A DNA stretch of 64,000 nucleotides from UBA11524 sp964464815. GTDB lineage: Bacteria > Bacillota > Clostridia > Christensenellales > Aristaeellaceae. The position numbers and the translations under genes are program-made. Numbering within the stretch: the stretch's first letter is position 1; every line of letters starts with the position of its first letter. The notes below the pieces were generated by a model that worked only from the letters and a program-made list of their open reading frames with translations, had not been told where the DNA came from and did no database searches. The stretch is taken from positions 16,552 through 80,551 of the forward strand of contig CAYXHF010000006.1 in the NCBI GenBank assembly GCA_964464815.1. Direction: 5' to 3'. This document shows, one piece after another, positions 50,560-59,217 of this stretch.

Positions 50560-51186
50560 ATGAACGAAAATATCATCAAGCGCAACGAGCTGCTTGCGCA
50601 GACGGTCATCAAGGGTCTGGAATCGCGCAACATGTCCGGCTACTACGCCGCCACGCGCGAGGAGGCGCTGCAAAAGGCGCTGGAGCTGATTCCGCAGGGG
50701 AGCAAGGTCGCCATGGGCGGCTGCGCCAGTGCGGCGGAAATCGGGCTGGTGGATGTGCTGAAAAGTGGCGCGTACCACTACCTCGACCGCAGCAAGATGG
50801 AGCCGCGCGAAGGACTGCTTGCGGCATACGATGCGGACATCTTCCTGTCCAGCGCCAACGCCATGACCAGTGACGGCATTCTGGTCAACATCGACGGCAA
50901 CTCCAACCGTGTGTCGTGCATTGCGCAAGGGCCACGGCAGGTGATTTTCATTGTGGGCATGAACAAGGTCTGCGACGACCTGGACGGTGCGATGAAGCGC
51001 GCGCGAAATGTGGCCGCGCCCATCAATGCACAGCGCTTCAACATTAACACGCCCTGCAAGAAGACGGGCAAGTGCTTTGACTGCAAGTCGCCGGACACGA
51101 TTTGCTGCCAGTTCCTGATTACGCGCTATTCGCGGCATCAGGGGAGAATTCACGTGATTCTGGTGGGAGAAGCGTTGGGTTACTAA
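50560..51186 (+). CDS. LUD-domain protein (lactate utilisation LutC/YkgG-like family)
   Basis: This 208-residue protein has the LUD pattern: AATREEALQKALELIPQGSKVAMGGCASAAEIGL, DIFLSSANAMTSDGILVNIDG and QVIFIVGMNKVCDDLDGAMKRAR. A C-terminal Cys cluster CKKTGKCFDCKSPDTICC is typical of the stand-alone form in Clostridia. LutABC oxidises lactate through LutA, LutB and LutC. No lutA or lutB lies nearby, so its role here is uncertain. ATG 50560 follows GGAGGGA by about 7 bases. It has its own promoter and terminator. Confidence 0.85.
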   Translation: MNENIIKRNELLAQTVIKGLESRNMSGYYAATREEALQKALELIPQGSKVAMGGCASAAEIGLVDVLKSGAYHYLDRSKMEPREGLLAAYDADIFLSSANAMTSDGILVNIDGNSNRVSCIAQGPRQVIFIVGMNKVCDDLDGAMKRARNVAAPINAQRFNINTPCKKTGKCFDCKSPDTICCQFLITRYSRHQGRIHVILVGEALGY

Positions 51187-51194
51187 AAATCAGC

Positions 51195-51230
51195 AACGGA
51201 GTGTATCTGTACGGATATGCTCCGTTTTTT
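51195..51230 (+). terminator. Terminator after the LUD gene
   Basis: AACGGAG (51195-51201) pairs with CTCCGTT (51220-51226), with an inner TATC/GATA stem, and a T6 tract follows. Confidence 0.8.
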
Positions 51231-51233
51231 GAT

Positions 51234-51272
51234 AAAAAAAGCAGTCCCCATCTGTTTCCAGAAAGGGACTGC
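51234..51272 (-). terminator. Terminator of the GGGtGRT operon
   Basis: GCAGTCCC (51241-51248) pairs with GGGACTGC (51265-51272); the minus-strand transcript ends in T7. Confidence 0.85.
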
Positions 51273-51300
51273 GGGAATGCACCGGGAAAGTGGGGGAAAA

Positions 51301-52320
51301 TTACGCCTTCTGCGCTTCTTCCACAGCCACGGCCACAGCGACGGTCGCACCGACCATGGGGTTGTTGCCCATGCCGATCAGACCCATCATCTCCACGTGC
51401 GCGGGAACGGAGGAAGAACCAGCGAACTGCGCATCGGAGTGCATACGGCCCAGGGTGTCGGTCATGCCGTAGGAGGCAGGGCCAGCAGCCATGTTATCGG
51501 GATGCAGGGTACGACCCGTGCCACCGCCGGAGGCAACGGAGAAGTACTTCTTGCCAGCTTCAATCATTTCCTTCTTGTAGGTGCCGGCAACGGGGTGCTG
51601 GAAGCGAGTGGGGTTGGTGGAGTTGCCCGTGATGGACACGCCAACGCCTTCATGCCACATGATGGCAACGCCCTCACGGACATCGTCCGCGCCGTAGCAG
51701 TTGACCTTGGCACGCTCGCCGTCAGAGTAAGCGGTCTTGTTCACGATGGTCAGCGCATGGTCTTCCTTCACGTCGGCAGACAGGTAGTCATACTTGGTCT
51801 GCACATAGGTGAAGCCGTTGATGCGGCTGATGATCATGGCAGCATCCTTGCCCAGGCCGTTCAGGATGACGCGCAGGGGGTTCTTACGAACCTTGTTGGC
51901 ATTGCGGGCAATGCCGATAGCGCCTTCCGCAGCGGCGAAGGACTCGTGGCCAGCCAGGAACGCGAAGCACTCGGTCTTCTCGTCCAGCAGCATGGCGCCC
52001 AGATTGCCGTGGCCCAGACCAACCTGACGCTGGTCGGCAACGGAACCGGGAATGCAGAACGCCTGCAGGCCCTCACCAATGCAGGTGGCGGCTTCCGCAG
52101 CGGTCTTCACGCCCTTCTTCAGCGCGATGGCAGCGCCCAGCTCATACGCCCACTTGGCGTTTTCAAAGCAGATGGGCTGAATGCCTTCCACAATCTTATA
52201 AGCGTCAACGCCCTTAGCGTTGTTGTACGCCTTCAGGTCTTCCCAAGAGGAGAAGCCGTACTTTTCCAGAACAGGCTGCAGCTGAGGCATGCGGCCTTCG
52301 TAGTTTTCAAACAGAGCCAT
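51301..52320 (-). CDS. GGGtGRT protein
   Basis: This 339-residue protein carries the family signature SVASGGGTGRTLHPDNMAAGPASYGMTDTLGRMHSD in part (GGGTGRT), for which the family is named. Other conserved-looking blocks are GHGNLGAMLLDEKTECFAFLAGHESFAAAEGAIGIARN and MGNNPMVGATVAVAVAVEEA. Its function is not established; it is nearly always encoded beside the iron-sulfur scaffold-like protein that precedes it here. ATG 52320 follows AGGAGG by 9 bases, so a 2-residue GTG extension (52326) is less likely. The gene is 18 bases after its partner. Confidence 0.92.
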   Translation of the reverse strand: MALFENYEGRMPQLQPVLEKYGFSSWEDLKAYNNAKGVDAYKIVEGIQPICFENAKWAYELGAAIALKKGVKTAAEAATCIGEGLQAFCIPGSVADQRQVGLGHGNLGAMLLDEKTECFAFLAGHESFAAAEGAIGIARNANKVRKNPLRVILNGLGKDAAMIISRINGFTYVQTKYDYLSADVKEDHALTIVNKTAYSDGERAKVNCYGADDVREGVAIMWHEGVGVSITGNSTNPTRFQHPVAGTYKKEMIEAGKKYFSVASGGGTGRTLHPDNMAAGPASYGMTDTLGRMHSDAQFAGSSSVPAHVEMMGLIGMGNNPMVGATVAVAVAVEEAQKA

Positions 52321-52338
52321 TATCACATACCTCCTCGA

Positions 52339-53040
52339 TTACTGATGACGGGGATCGATCCAGGCGACCGCGCCGTCTTCGGCCTTGAAGCGGCCGTAGG
52401 TGCCGATGTTCTTCTCGTACGCTTCGTTGGGGGTCATGCCCTTCTTGATCGCGTCCATCATCTTGCCCAGGGACAGGAACTGATAGCCACAGATCTGGTT
52501 ATCCTTGTCCAGAGCAATCTTCAGCACGTAGCCTTCGGCCATTTCCAGGTAACGCGGGCCCTTTTCCAGGGTGCCGTACATGGTGCCGACCTGGCTGCGC
52601 AGGCCCTTGCCCAGGTCCTCCAGACCAGCGCCGATGCGCAGGCCGTCGTCAGAGAACGCGGACTGGGTGCGGCCATAAACGATCTGCAGGAACAGCTCGC
52701 GCATGGCGGTGTTGATGGCGTCACACACCAGGTCGGTGTTCAGCGCCTCCAGGATGGTCTTGCCGGGCAGAATTTCACTGGCCATAGCGGCGGAGTGGGT
52801 CATGCCGGAGCAGCCGATGGTTTCAACCAGGGCTTCCTGGATGACACCCTGCTTCACGTTCAGGGTCAGCTTGCAGGTGCCCTGCTGGGGAGCGCACCAG
52901 CCAATGCCGTGGGTCAGACCGGAGATGTCCTTAATCTCCTTGGCCTGAATCCACTTGCCCTCTTCCGGGATGGGTGCCGGGCCATGATTCGGGCCCTTGG
53001 CGACACAGACCATTTCTTCAACTTCCTTGGTGTACTGCAT
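52339..53040 (-). CDS. Iron-sulfur cluster assembly scaffold-like protein (GGGtGRT partner)
   Basis: This 233-residue protein has a NifU/IscU-like core. WCAPQQGTCKLTLNVKQGVIQEALVETIGCSGMTHSAAMASEILPGKT provides a Cys-containing loop and the GCSGMTHSA motif in place of the usual GCxxxxAS. The C-terminal 120 residues are specific to this GGGtGRT-linked family. It may carry or transfer an iron-sulfur cluster to GGGtGRT. AGGAGG precedes the ATG by 10 bases. First gene of a two-gene operon. Confidence 0.88.
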   Translation of the reverse strand: MQYTKEVEEMVCVAKGPNHGPAPIPEEGKWIQAKEIKDISGLTHGIGWCAPQQGTCKLTLNVKQGVIQEALVETIGCSGMTHSAAMASEILPGKTILEALNTDLVCDAINTAMRELFLQIVYGRTQSAFSDDGLRIGAGLEDLGKGLRSQVGTMYGTLEKGPRYLEMAEGYVLKIALDKDNQICGYQFLSLGKMMDAIKKGMTPNEAYEKNIGTYGRFKAEDGAVAWIDPRHQ

Positions 53041-53117
53041 CGAATAGGTTCCTCCTATCTACATGATAGTCCTGCGATAGGCATGCAAAAAACGCACGCC
53101 CATTATTGCGCAAGAAT

Positions 53118-53146
53118 AGTATACCATATTTTTTCCCGATTGTGTA
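53118..53146 (-). promoter_or_regulatory. Promoter of the GGGtGRT operon
   Basis: Minus-strand TACACA (53141-53146), a 17-base spacer and TATACT (53118-53123) with an extended TGG. Confidence 0.55.
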
Positions 53147-53240
53147 GAGGAATTTGCGATTTCAAAGAATTTTCCACCGTCTGCTGGCACAAAAAAGCGC
53201 CTTCCCCGCATATAGTGTGGGCAGGGAAGGAGCGTGCGGA

Positions 53241-53477
53241 ATGAGTTTGAATGAATTGCGGCAAAAGGATGTCATCAACACACGGGACGGCCACTGTCTG
53301 GGAAAGCCGATGGACCTGGAATTCTGCGCGCTGGATGGGCGCGTGACGGCCATCATTGTGCCGGGTGAATTCAGCTTCGTCCATATGCTGCGCGGGGAAA
53401 GGGCTGGCATGGTCATCCCGTGGGAGAACATCTGCAAAATCGGGGACGATGTCATCCTGGTGGATGTGGAATTGTAA
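53241..53477 (+). CDS. ylmC: YlmC/YmxH family sporulation-associated protein
   Basis: This 78-residue PRC-barrel-like protein has the family blocks LNELRQKDVINTRDGHCLGKPMDLEF, VTAIIVPGE and VIPWENICKIGDDVILVDVEL. Members are widespread in spore-forming Bacillota and are expressed late in sporulation, with unknown detailed function. ATG 53241 follows GGAAGGAG by 8 bases. The ribosome site and size fit exactly; no strong promoter was found. Confidence 0.92.
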   Translation: MSLNELRQKDVINTRDGHCLGKPMDLEFCALDGRVTAIIVPGEFSFVHMLRGERAGMVIPWENICKIGDDVILVDVEL

Positions 53478-53480
53478 CAC

Positions 53481-53912
53481 TTACGCTTCCGGCAGGGTGT
53501 TTTCGTCATAGACGGGAATACCGCGCTGGGCAAGCGCCTGCGCCAAAATGCCCTGTCCGGGAATCAGGGTGTGGCTGAACGTGCCGTCATAGATGCCGTT
53601 TGACCCGCACGTAGGGCTTTTGGCCTTGAGGATGGCCATGGCAATCTCCTCGCCCTCAAGGCGGTCAAGCACGTCCTGCACGCCCTTGCGGAACAGGGCC
53701 GTGAAATCTTCGCCCGTTTGGGCAATCACGCGGCCGTCGCGCAGCTCCACTGGCGTGCGCGGTGCGCCAAGACCGGTCAAAATCTCCGGGCAGACGGGAA
53801 TGTACTCCTTGCCCTGCAAATAGCGAAGCACCGCTTCATGGCGGTTGTTGCCGCCGTTGTACTTGACGTTTTCGCCCAGCAGACAGGCGCTGACGATGAT
53901 TTTTCCGGCCAC
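53481..53912 (-). CDS. DUF523 domain protein
   Basis: This 143-residue protein has the DUF523 signature: IIVSACLLGENVKYNGGNN, PVCPEILTGLGAPRTPVEL and AILKAKSPTCGSNGIYDGTF. The conserved Cys residues (SACLLG, VCPE, SPTCG) suggest metal or sulfur binding, but the function is unknown. The start is GTG 53912, with AGGAGG 8 bases before it. The in-frame ATG at 53933 overlaps the tyrA stop yet lies upstream of that ribosome site. It probably shares a transcript with tyrA. Confidence 0.85.
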   Translation of the reverse strand: MAGKIIVSACLLGENVKYNGGNNRHEAVLRYLQGKEYIPVCPEILTGLGAPRTPVELRDGRVIAQTGEDFTALFRKGVQDVLDRLEGEEIAMAILKAKSPTCGSNGIYDGTFSHTLIPGQGILAQALAQRGIPVYDENTLPEA

Positions 53913-53929
53913 GATGTTTTCCTCCTGGA

Positions 53930-54766
53930 TCATTCAGATAAGCGTTCCTTGATTTCGCGTCCCTGACGCAGGAGCGTGCGCATGCCTTCGCGGTTCTCAT
54001 CGCGCAGGGCATCGCGATATTCGCTCATACGGGTGACAAGATCCTCGACAATGGGCAGGAGTGCCTCGCGGTTGTCAAAGAACAGCTCCGTCCACATATC
54101 CTCATTCAGGCGTGCCACGCGCGTCATATCGGCAAAGCTGCCCGCGGAGAAGCCTCGATGCTGGTCGGCCAGGGGACACTTGACATAGGCGCTGGAAACG
54201 ATATGCGCCAGCTGGGAGGTATAAGCAATCATCTCATCATGTACGCGGGGCGTGGTGAACTGCACCCGGCGGAAGCCAAGCGTCATGAAGAAATCCCGCG
54301 CACGCTGCAAAAGCGCCGGATCATCATCGCCCTGGCCGCAGAGAATCATGGAGGCGTTGTCGAACAGGTCGTCTCTTGCATACTTAAAGCCGCTGTATTC
54401 GCGCCCGGCCATCGGATGGCCACCCAGATAGTGCCACTGATACTGGCGCGACAGCGGGAAGAGCTGCTCACAAATCACCTGCTTGACGCCGCCACAGTCA
54501 ATGACCAGACAGTCCGGCTTGAACTGTGAGGCATGCTCCTTGACATAATCGACAATGCCCTGCGGATAGAGGCAGACAAGCACCACGTCACAAAGCGGCA
54601 GCGTATCCGCGTTCAATTCGCCGTCAATGGCCTCCATCAGGAAGGCACGGTGCATCGTATCCGCATTCAAATCAGCGCCATAGACCGTATAGGGCGTATG
54701 GAGCTTGATGGTCTTGGCCAGTGAACCGCCAATGAGTCCCAAACCGACAATGCCAATGTGCTGCAT
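53930..54766 (-). CDS. tyrA: Prephenate dehydrogenase (TyrA)
   Basis: This 278-residue enzyme oxidatively decarboxylates prephenate to 4-hydroxyphenylpyruvate for tyrosine synthesis. It has the Rossmann motif IGIVGLGLIGGSLA at the N-terminus, CDVVLVCLYPQ, DCGGVKQVI, LGGHPMAGREYSGF and EMIAYTSQLAHIVSSAY, all characteristic. No ACT or chorismate mutase domain is fused. No other aromatic pathway gene lies in the window. Its ribosome site lies inside the 3' arm of a terminator-like hairpin (54767-54825), suggesting low or regulated read-through expression. Confidence 0.93.
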   Translation of the reverse strand: MQHIGIVGLGLIGGSLAKTIKLHTPYTVYGADLNADTMHRAFLMEAIDGELNADTLPLCDVVLVCLYPQGIVDYVKEHASQFKPDCLVIDCGGVKQVICEQLFPLSRQYQWHYLGGHPMAGREYSGFKYARDDLFDNASMILCGQGDDDPALLQRARDFFMTLGFRRVQFTTPRVHDEMIAYTSQLAHIVSSAYVKCPLADQHRGFSAGSFADMTRVARLNEDMWTELFFDNREALLPIVEDLVTRMSEYRDALRDENREGMRTLLRQGREIKERLSE

Positions 54767-54825
54767 AAAAAAATCCTCCGTTCTTCTGCGTGATGCCAGG
54801 CATCACACGCTACAACGGAGGATTT
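54767..54825 (-). terminator. Terminator hairpin overlapping the tyrA ribosome binding site
   Basis: AAATCCTCCGTT (54771-54782) pairs perfectly with AACGGAGGATTT (54814-54825), and an inner GCGTGATGCC/GGCATCACACGC stem tops it. On the minus strand the hairpin ends in a T tract directly followed by the tyrA ATG, and the GGAGG of tyrA (54775-54779) is part of the closing arm. Confidence 0.75.
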
Positions 54826-54863
54826 CGACACGTCAGGCGGTTTTTCCTGCCGGAAAACAGGAT

Positions 54864-55799
54864 TTACGCCTGAACAGTTGCCTTTTGCTCCTTTTTCTTG
54901 GACTTTTTGTTGGTTTCTTCGCCAATCTTGGGCACATGGTATTCGCACTTTTTGTCAAAGCGCACGGATTCCGGCGGCACTTCCAGCTCCTCGGGGTGCT
55001 TGAGCAGATGCGACATCATGGCGAAGAACTCCGCATAGTGCGCACCGGAGCAGACGCGCTCGTCGGCGGTGATGCCCATGGGCAGGAAGCGCTTCATGCG
55101 CGTTTCACCCTTTTCCACCACGGCAATCTTTTCCACCGTGCCCATGCCGAAGAACAGGCTGGTCGAGCCGAAGTTGTAGATGTGGTGGTTGACGTGGTGC
55201 AGGCCGATGGAGGCGTTGTTGGTGATGTACATGCTGGTGTGGAAGGGCAGCTCGTCCAGCAAGGCACCAGGGCACAGACCATAGCGATCCAGCAGGCGCA
55301 CAAGGGTGACAATCGCCGTCGCCACGCCCGGCACGGCCAGCGCGAACTTGGCCAGCTTGTCGGCAAAGTTCGACGTTTCATCGCCGCGGTTGGCGTTAAT
55401 GACGGCATCCATGCGGTCGCGCACGTCGTAGATGGTGTCCGTCAGATCGTACTTGATCTTCACGGCCGTCTCGCCGGAATGATGATCCTGCGGATTCTTG
55501 AGCATGGTGAAGGAAACGGCGCACATGTTCCGGGAAAAATACTGCTTATTCATGATGTAGCGGTTGATTTCCGGATGCTGGGACACCGTGCGGACAAAGG
55601 CGGCAATGATGATTTGCATGAAGGTAATCTTCTCGCCCTTGGCCGCCTGAGACGCAATGTAGCGCGTCAGCAGCTCGTAGTCAATCTTGTGCTGAAGGAA
55701 AACCTGTGCGTCACAGCGCATGGGCATGACGTAGGGCGTGATGGCAACGATGGGGTCAATGGACGATACGCGACGTCCATCGGGACGGAATCCAAACAT
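54864..55799 (-). CDS. 2-oxoacid dehydrogenase E2 / CAT-fold acyltransferase-like protein
   Basis: This 311-residue protein consists only of the E2/chloramphenicol-acetyltransferase catalytic fold, with no lipoyl or binding domain. Supporting blocks are FLQHKIDYELLTRYIASQAAKGEKITFMQIIIAAFVRTV, RDRMDAVINANRG and SLFFGMGTVEKIAVV. The active-site block, normally DHRVIDGA in E2 proteins, reads DERVCSGA, so the catalytic His and following Asp are missing. It may therefore be inactive or use other residues. The tail is Lys-rich (KKSKKKEQK). It has its own promoter and no linked dehydrogenase genes. Confidence 0.7.
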   Translation of the reverse strand: MFGFRPDGRRVSSIDPIVAITPYVMPMRCDAQVFLQHKIDYELLTRYIASQAAKGEKITFMQIIIAAFVRTVSQHPEINRYIMNKQYFSRNMCAVSFTMLKNPQDHHSGETAVKIKYDLTDTIYDVRDRMDAVINANRGDETSNFADKLAKFALAVPGVATAIVTLVRLLDRYGLCPGALLDELPFHTSMYITNNASIGLHHVNHHIYNFGSTSLFFGMGTVEKIAVVEKGETRMKRFLPMGITADERVCSGAHYAEFFAMMSHLLKHPEELEVPPESVRFDKKCEYHVPKIGEETNKKSKKKEQKATVQA

Positions 55800-55870
55800 G
55801 ACAGTAACCCTCTTTCTGTTCTCTGCGGCACGGAAATGAATGAAAAATGAATGAAATGGCCGCTGTCATT

Positions 55871-55898
55871 ATTGTAAGGATTCTGGCGAATTTGTCAA
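55871..55898 (-). promoter_or_regulatory. Promoter of the E2-like acyltransferase gene
   Basis: Minus-strand TTGACA (55893-55898), a 16-base spacer and TACAAT (55871-55876). Confidence 0.75.
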
Positions 55899-55936
55899 TC
55901 CTTTGCGCGATTTTTGCCCTTTTCGGGGTGAGAAAA

Positions 55937-58765
55937 TCAGCAAATCGGGCTTTCCTTCGGGCCGAGATAGGCGTGGGTGAGCGTTTCTGTCGGGCCGATG
56001 AGCAAGCGCTCCAAGGCGAAATTCGGGTCAAGGGCAGTGATGGTGATGTCATTGACGCCTGCATGGCAGGGAAGTGTCACCGACACCTTGCGGATGTGGT
56101 CAAGCATGGCCTGACTCCAGCGTGCATCGCTGTATTCACCGGCGCGGTAGTCACTGGGAACGCACACGAGTGGCGCGGTCGTGCCGTCGGGCGCGGTCAG
56201 CAGGCAACGCATCGGCACGCCGGGCAGGACAGGAGAGGTCGGCGTGAGCCACAATTCCAGCTGCTGCGTGCCGTCTGCTTCGGCAAAGAAGCGGTAGGTG
56301 ACGCTGGGCGCATCCTGTCCTTCGGGGAAGGATGCCATGGCCGGATGTACCTTGACGGCGCTGCCGCTGCGGCCATAGCCAGGCAGGACGCGGAAGGCAG
56401 CATCGGGCGTGTCGTGGTGCGCCACGAAATGCGCGGCATCAATCGTCACGACATGATGCACCGGACGATAGGCAGGAACAGCGGTTGTTGCTTCCTTTTT
56501 CGCGGTCACAACGACGTTCACCGTGCCATCATCGGCGCGGATGGACAGGACGCAGCGCTGCACGTCGTCGGTCAGACAATCGCGCTGTACGCGCAGGGTG
56601 ACGGTTTGCAGGAGCGTCACATCGCCCGAAGCCGGGTCACAGGTGAGCCACGGCGCACCGCCTTCAATCTGGTAGTGCAGGACGCCCGTGCCCGCATTGG
56701 CGATTTCCAGCTGCACCTGTGTCACACCGGCGTCGCAGAAGTCGTCCACCAGCACCTCAGCAGGCTGGCCATAGCGGCGGCCGAAGATGGCCTCGCTGTC
56801 GGCACGGGAGACGGAAAGGCGCGGCGCTTTCCACGGATAAACCGTGGTGCGCAGGGGAAGCTTGCAGCCGTCCTCGTTCCAGGCGGTGAAGCCGATATGC
56901 GCCTCCTGCTCCATGCCGCGCCATTTGCCGTTACGGAAGGCGGCGTAATCGGCACAAAGCTGAGCGTCACGCTGCATGGTCTCGTCCACCAGCTTGGCGT
57001 AGACGTTGGCAACGGGTCGCGCCTGTGCGGCGTAATGCGCATTGCGGCCGGAGAACAGATGCATGTGCAGCAGATTGACGCTGGCGCAAACGGGTAGGTG
57101 AATCATGCTGTAGAAGGCATCCTTGCTTGCGCCGGAAAGGGAGACGTAGAGGGCCTCGCTGCGACGGAGCAAATCCGTGCCAATCGCCTCCATACGGCTG
57201 CTTTCCTGCTCGGCGCAGGGATGATAGATGCTGGCATTGAGTGCCTCAGGGCGACGCTTGCCGTTCAGGTCGTACAGGTCAATCAGAATCTGCTGGGCCT
57301 GTGCCTGCTCGGCAGAGGAAAGCGTGGGGAAGGTTTCACGAATGAAGAATTCAACCCAGCGCAGGGCGTTGTCGGTTTCGCTGCTGCCCCAACGGTCGTA
57401 GTCGTAGGCCAGAGACAGGAACTGATACAGCGATACTTCATTGCCCTTCAGGTCGCCTGTGTTCAAAATCCAGACGTCGCGAATGCCCGCGTCGTAGGCC
57501 AGACACATCTGCTCCCAGAGCTTGGTGAAGGGCGTGGAGGGCATCCATTCATAGCTGACAGGTGCGCCGTGATAGTCCACGTGATAATACATGCCCCAGC
57601 CGCAACCACGCTTGCGAAGCGCCTCGGTCGTTTCGGGCGTAGGGAGACTGCGCATAAAGCCGAAATTGTCTTCACAGAGCATGCAGACGGTGTTGCGCAG
57701 ACCGTCCCAGTCCTTGAGACCGGCAACCTCGTCATTGCCGTAGAAGAACGGCTCGACTTCCTTATACAGCGCCAGCAGACGCGGCTGATTGCGGGATTTG
57801 TCACCGGCATGGGCGTCAATCAGGCGCTCCTGCGTGGTGATGACATCCTTCAAATACTCGATGTTGGCGCGCAGGGAGGCGTTTTCACCCAGCATGGAGC
57901 TGTCCGCCTCGCCACGCATGCCGATGGTAATCAGATGCTCGTACTGGCCGGAGCGCTCCAGTCCCTCGGCCCAGAAGCGGGTGATGCCGTCCCGGTTGCG
58001 CACGAAATTCCAGTCCGTGCCGAATGCACCACCGGCGCGAACGGTACGCTGGAACTCCTCGCCCGCACGCAGACACGGCTCGTGGTGGCTGTTACCAACG
58101 ACAATGCCGTATTCATCGGCCAGACGCTCGTTCTCCGGGCCAGGGCCGTCATCGGCGAAGACGCTGGCCCACATGGCCGGCCAGAGGTAATTGGCCTTCA
58201 GGCGCAAAAGCAGCTCAAACACGTGGTCATACATCTGGGCATTGACGCCGCCAAAGTGCGACATGCACCACGAACCGAAGCAGGGCCACTCGTCATTGAT
58301 GAACAGGCCGCGATACCGCACGCTCGGCTCATGGGAGACACAGCAGAGCGCATCCAGCGCCACGTTATCCTGATGCTGCGGCTCGGCGTCGCCCCAATAG
58401 CACAGGGGAGAAACGCCGATGAAGCGCGACAGCTCGAACATGCCGAACTCCGTGCCGCGCTTGTCAGAGCCAATGATGATGAGCGCCTGATCGACAATGG
58501 CAATGGCGTAGCATTCCCACTTGCCGCGAATCTGCTCCGCCTGCGGGAGCTTGCCCGCCTGAATGAGCGCATCACAAAGGGGACTGCACCCCAGCGTCGC
58601 GCAAAGAATATGCGGCGCATCCGGTGCATGACGCAGCAGCGCAGGCAGAGCGCCTGTCACCTTCTGCACATCCTGCATGACCTTACCCGCAACGCGCAGG
58701 ACACCTGCGTGCGCGGTTTCTTCAACGACGAAGGGGAGCGCCACCTGATTATGTAATAGATGCAT
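55937..58765 (-). CDS. Glycoside hydrolase family 115 (alpha-glucuronidase-type)
   Basis: This 942-residue protein matches GH115, whose known members release (4-O-methyl-)glucuronic acid from xylan. Family blocks include PSVRYRGLFINDEWPCFGSW, LLRLKANYLWPAMWASVFADDGP, YGIVVGNSHHEPCLRAGEEF, YYHVDYHGAPVSYEW and DVWILNTGDLKGNEVSLYQFLSLAYDYDRW. The C-terminal 350 residues add helical and beta domains as usual. No signal peptide is present, so it would act inside the cell. ATG 58765 follows GAGG by 9 bases; GTG 58774 would overlap that site. Confidence 0.93.
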   Translation of the reverse strand: MHLLHNQVALPFVVEETAHAGVLRVAGKVMQDVQKVTGALPALLRHAPDAPHILCATLGCSPLCDALIQAGKLPQAEQIRGKWECYAIAIVDQALIIIGSDKRGTEFGMFELSRFIGVSPLCYWGDAEPQHQDNVALDALCCVSHEPSVRYRGLFINDEWPCFGSWCMSHFGGVNAQMYDHVFELLLRLKANYLWPAMWASVFADDGPGPENERLADEYGIVVGNSHHEPCLRAGEEFQRTVRAGGAFGTDWNFVRNRDGITRFWAEGLERSGQYEHLITIGMRGEADSSMLGENASLRANIEYLKDVITTQERLIDAHAGDKSRNQPRLLALYKEVEPFFYGNDEVAGLKDWDGLRNTVCMLCEDNFGFMRSLPTPETTEALRKRGCGWGMYYHVDYHGAPVSYEWMPSTPFTKLWEQMCLAYDAGIRDVWILNTGDLKGNEVSLYQFLSLAYDYDRWGSSETDNALRWVEFFIRETFPTLSSAEQAQAQQILIDLYDLNGKRRPEALNASIYHPCAEQESSRMEAIGTDLLRRSEALYVSLSGASKDAFYSMIHLPVCASVNLLHMHLFSGRNAHYAAQARPVANVYAKLVDETMQRDAQLCADYAAFRNGKWRGMEQEAHIGFTAWNEDGCKLPLRTTVYPWKAPRLSVSRADSEAIFGRRYGQPAEVLVDDFCDAGVTQVQLEIANAGTGVLHYQIEGGAPWLTCDPASGDVTLLQTVTLRVQRDCLTDDVQRCVLSIRADDGTVNVVVTAKKEATTAVPAYRPVHHVVTIDAAHFVAHHDTPDAAFRVLPGYGRSGSAVKVHPAMASFPEGQDAPSVTYRFFAEADGTQQLELWLTPTSPVLPGVPMRCLLTAPDGTTAPLVCVPSDYRAGEYSDARWSQAMLDHIRKVSVTLPCHAGVNDITITALDPNFALERLLIGPTETLTHAYLGPKESPIC

Positions 58766-58800
58766 GGAAAACACCTCACTTGTATCAGCTTGTTAGCCCC

Positions 58801-58829
58801 ATTATACCATAAAGCAAGGTGGAACGTAA
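58801..58829 (-). promoter_or_regulatory. Extended -10 promoter of the GH115 gene
   Basis: Minus-strand TATAAT (58801-58806) with extended TGG, and a poor -35 TTACGT (58824-58829) 17 bases away. Confidence 0.6.
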
Positions 58830-58914
58830 AGCTGATTCACTCGTTTTTTGCGGGAAAAAACGTAAAGATGCAAAAAAGAAGGAACAACTTGCGGTGTCTT
58901 GGCGCTCCGTGCGT

Positions 58915-58970
58915 GGCAAGCCCTCTCAGTCGGCCAAAGGCCGACAGCTCTCCCAGCGGGAGAGCCAAGG
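58915..58970 (+). repeat. Palindromic repeat, copy A
   Basis: The copy reads AGCCCTCTCAGTCGGCC through GGCCGACAGCTCTCCC to GGGAGAGCCAAGG. It holds two hairpins (GTCGGCC/GGCCGAC and CTCTCCC/GGGAGAG) of a type widespread in Clostridia. Confidence 0.8.
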
Positions 58971-59083
58971 GGTAGTTTTGATTCCAGCTAGTCTTCGCTT
59001 CACAGAACGCGTTTGTTCCGGCAGCCAGCGTGCTAGTAACATGCACAATCACCTCGGGTCTGCAACAGGCGCATGGTACGCAC

Positions 59084-59133
59084 CCTTGGCTCGCCCTCTG
59101 GGAGAGCTGTCACCGAAGGTGACTGAGAGGGCT
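59084..59133 (-). repeat. Palindromic repeat, copy B (inverted)
   Basis: The reverse complement matches copy A with a different first loop (GTCACCTTCGGTGAC, a compensated stem change), indicating selection for structure. Confidence 0.8.
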
Positions 59134-59217
59134 CGCGCCGCATGCAAGACTTTCATGCAGATGCTTGACTGTAGCATGCTGTGTGGCTTTCTTCGTGGAA
59201 ATGGTATGGTGCAGCGT

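Noticed and set aside
54783..54863. T-box riboswitch upstream of tyrA
   Set aside because: The gap is too short and no T-box sequence or specifier stem is visible; the hairpin is a terminator-like element.
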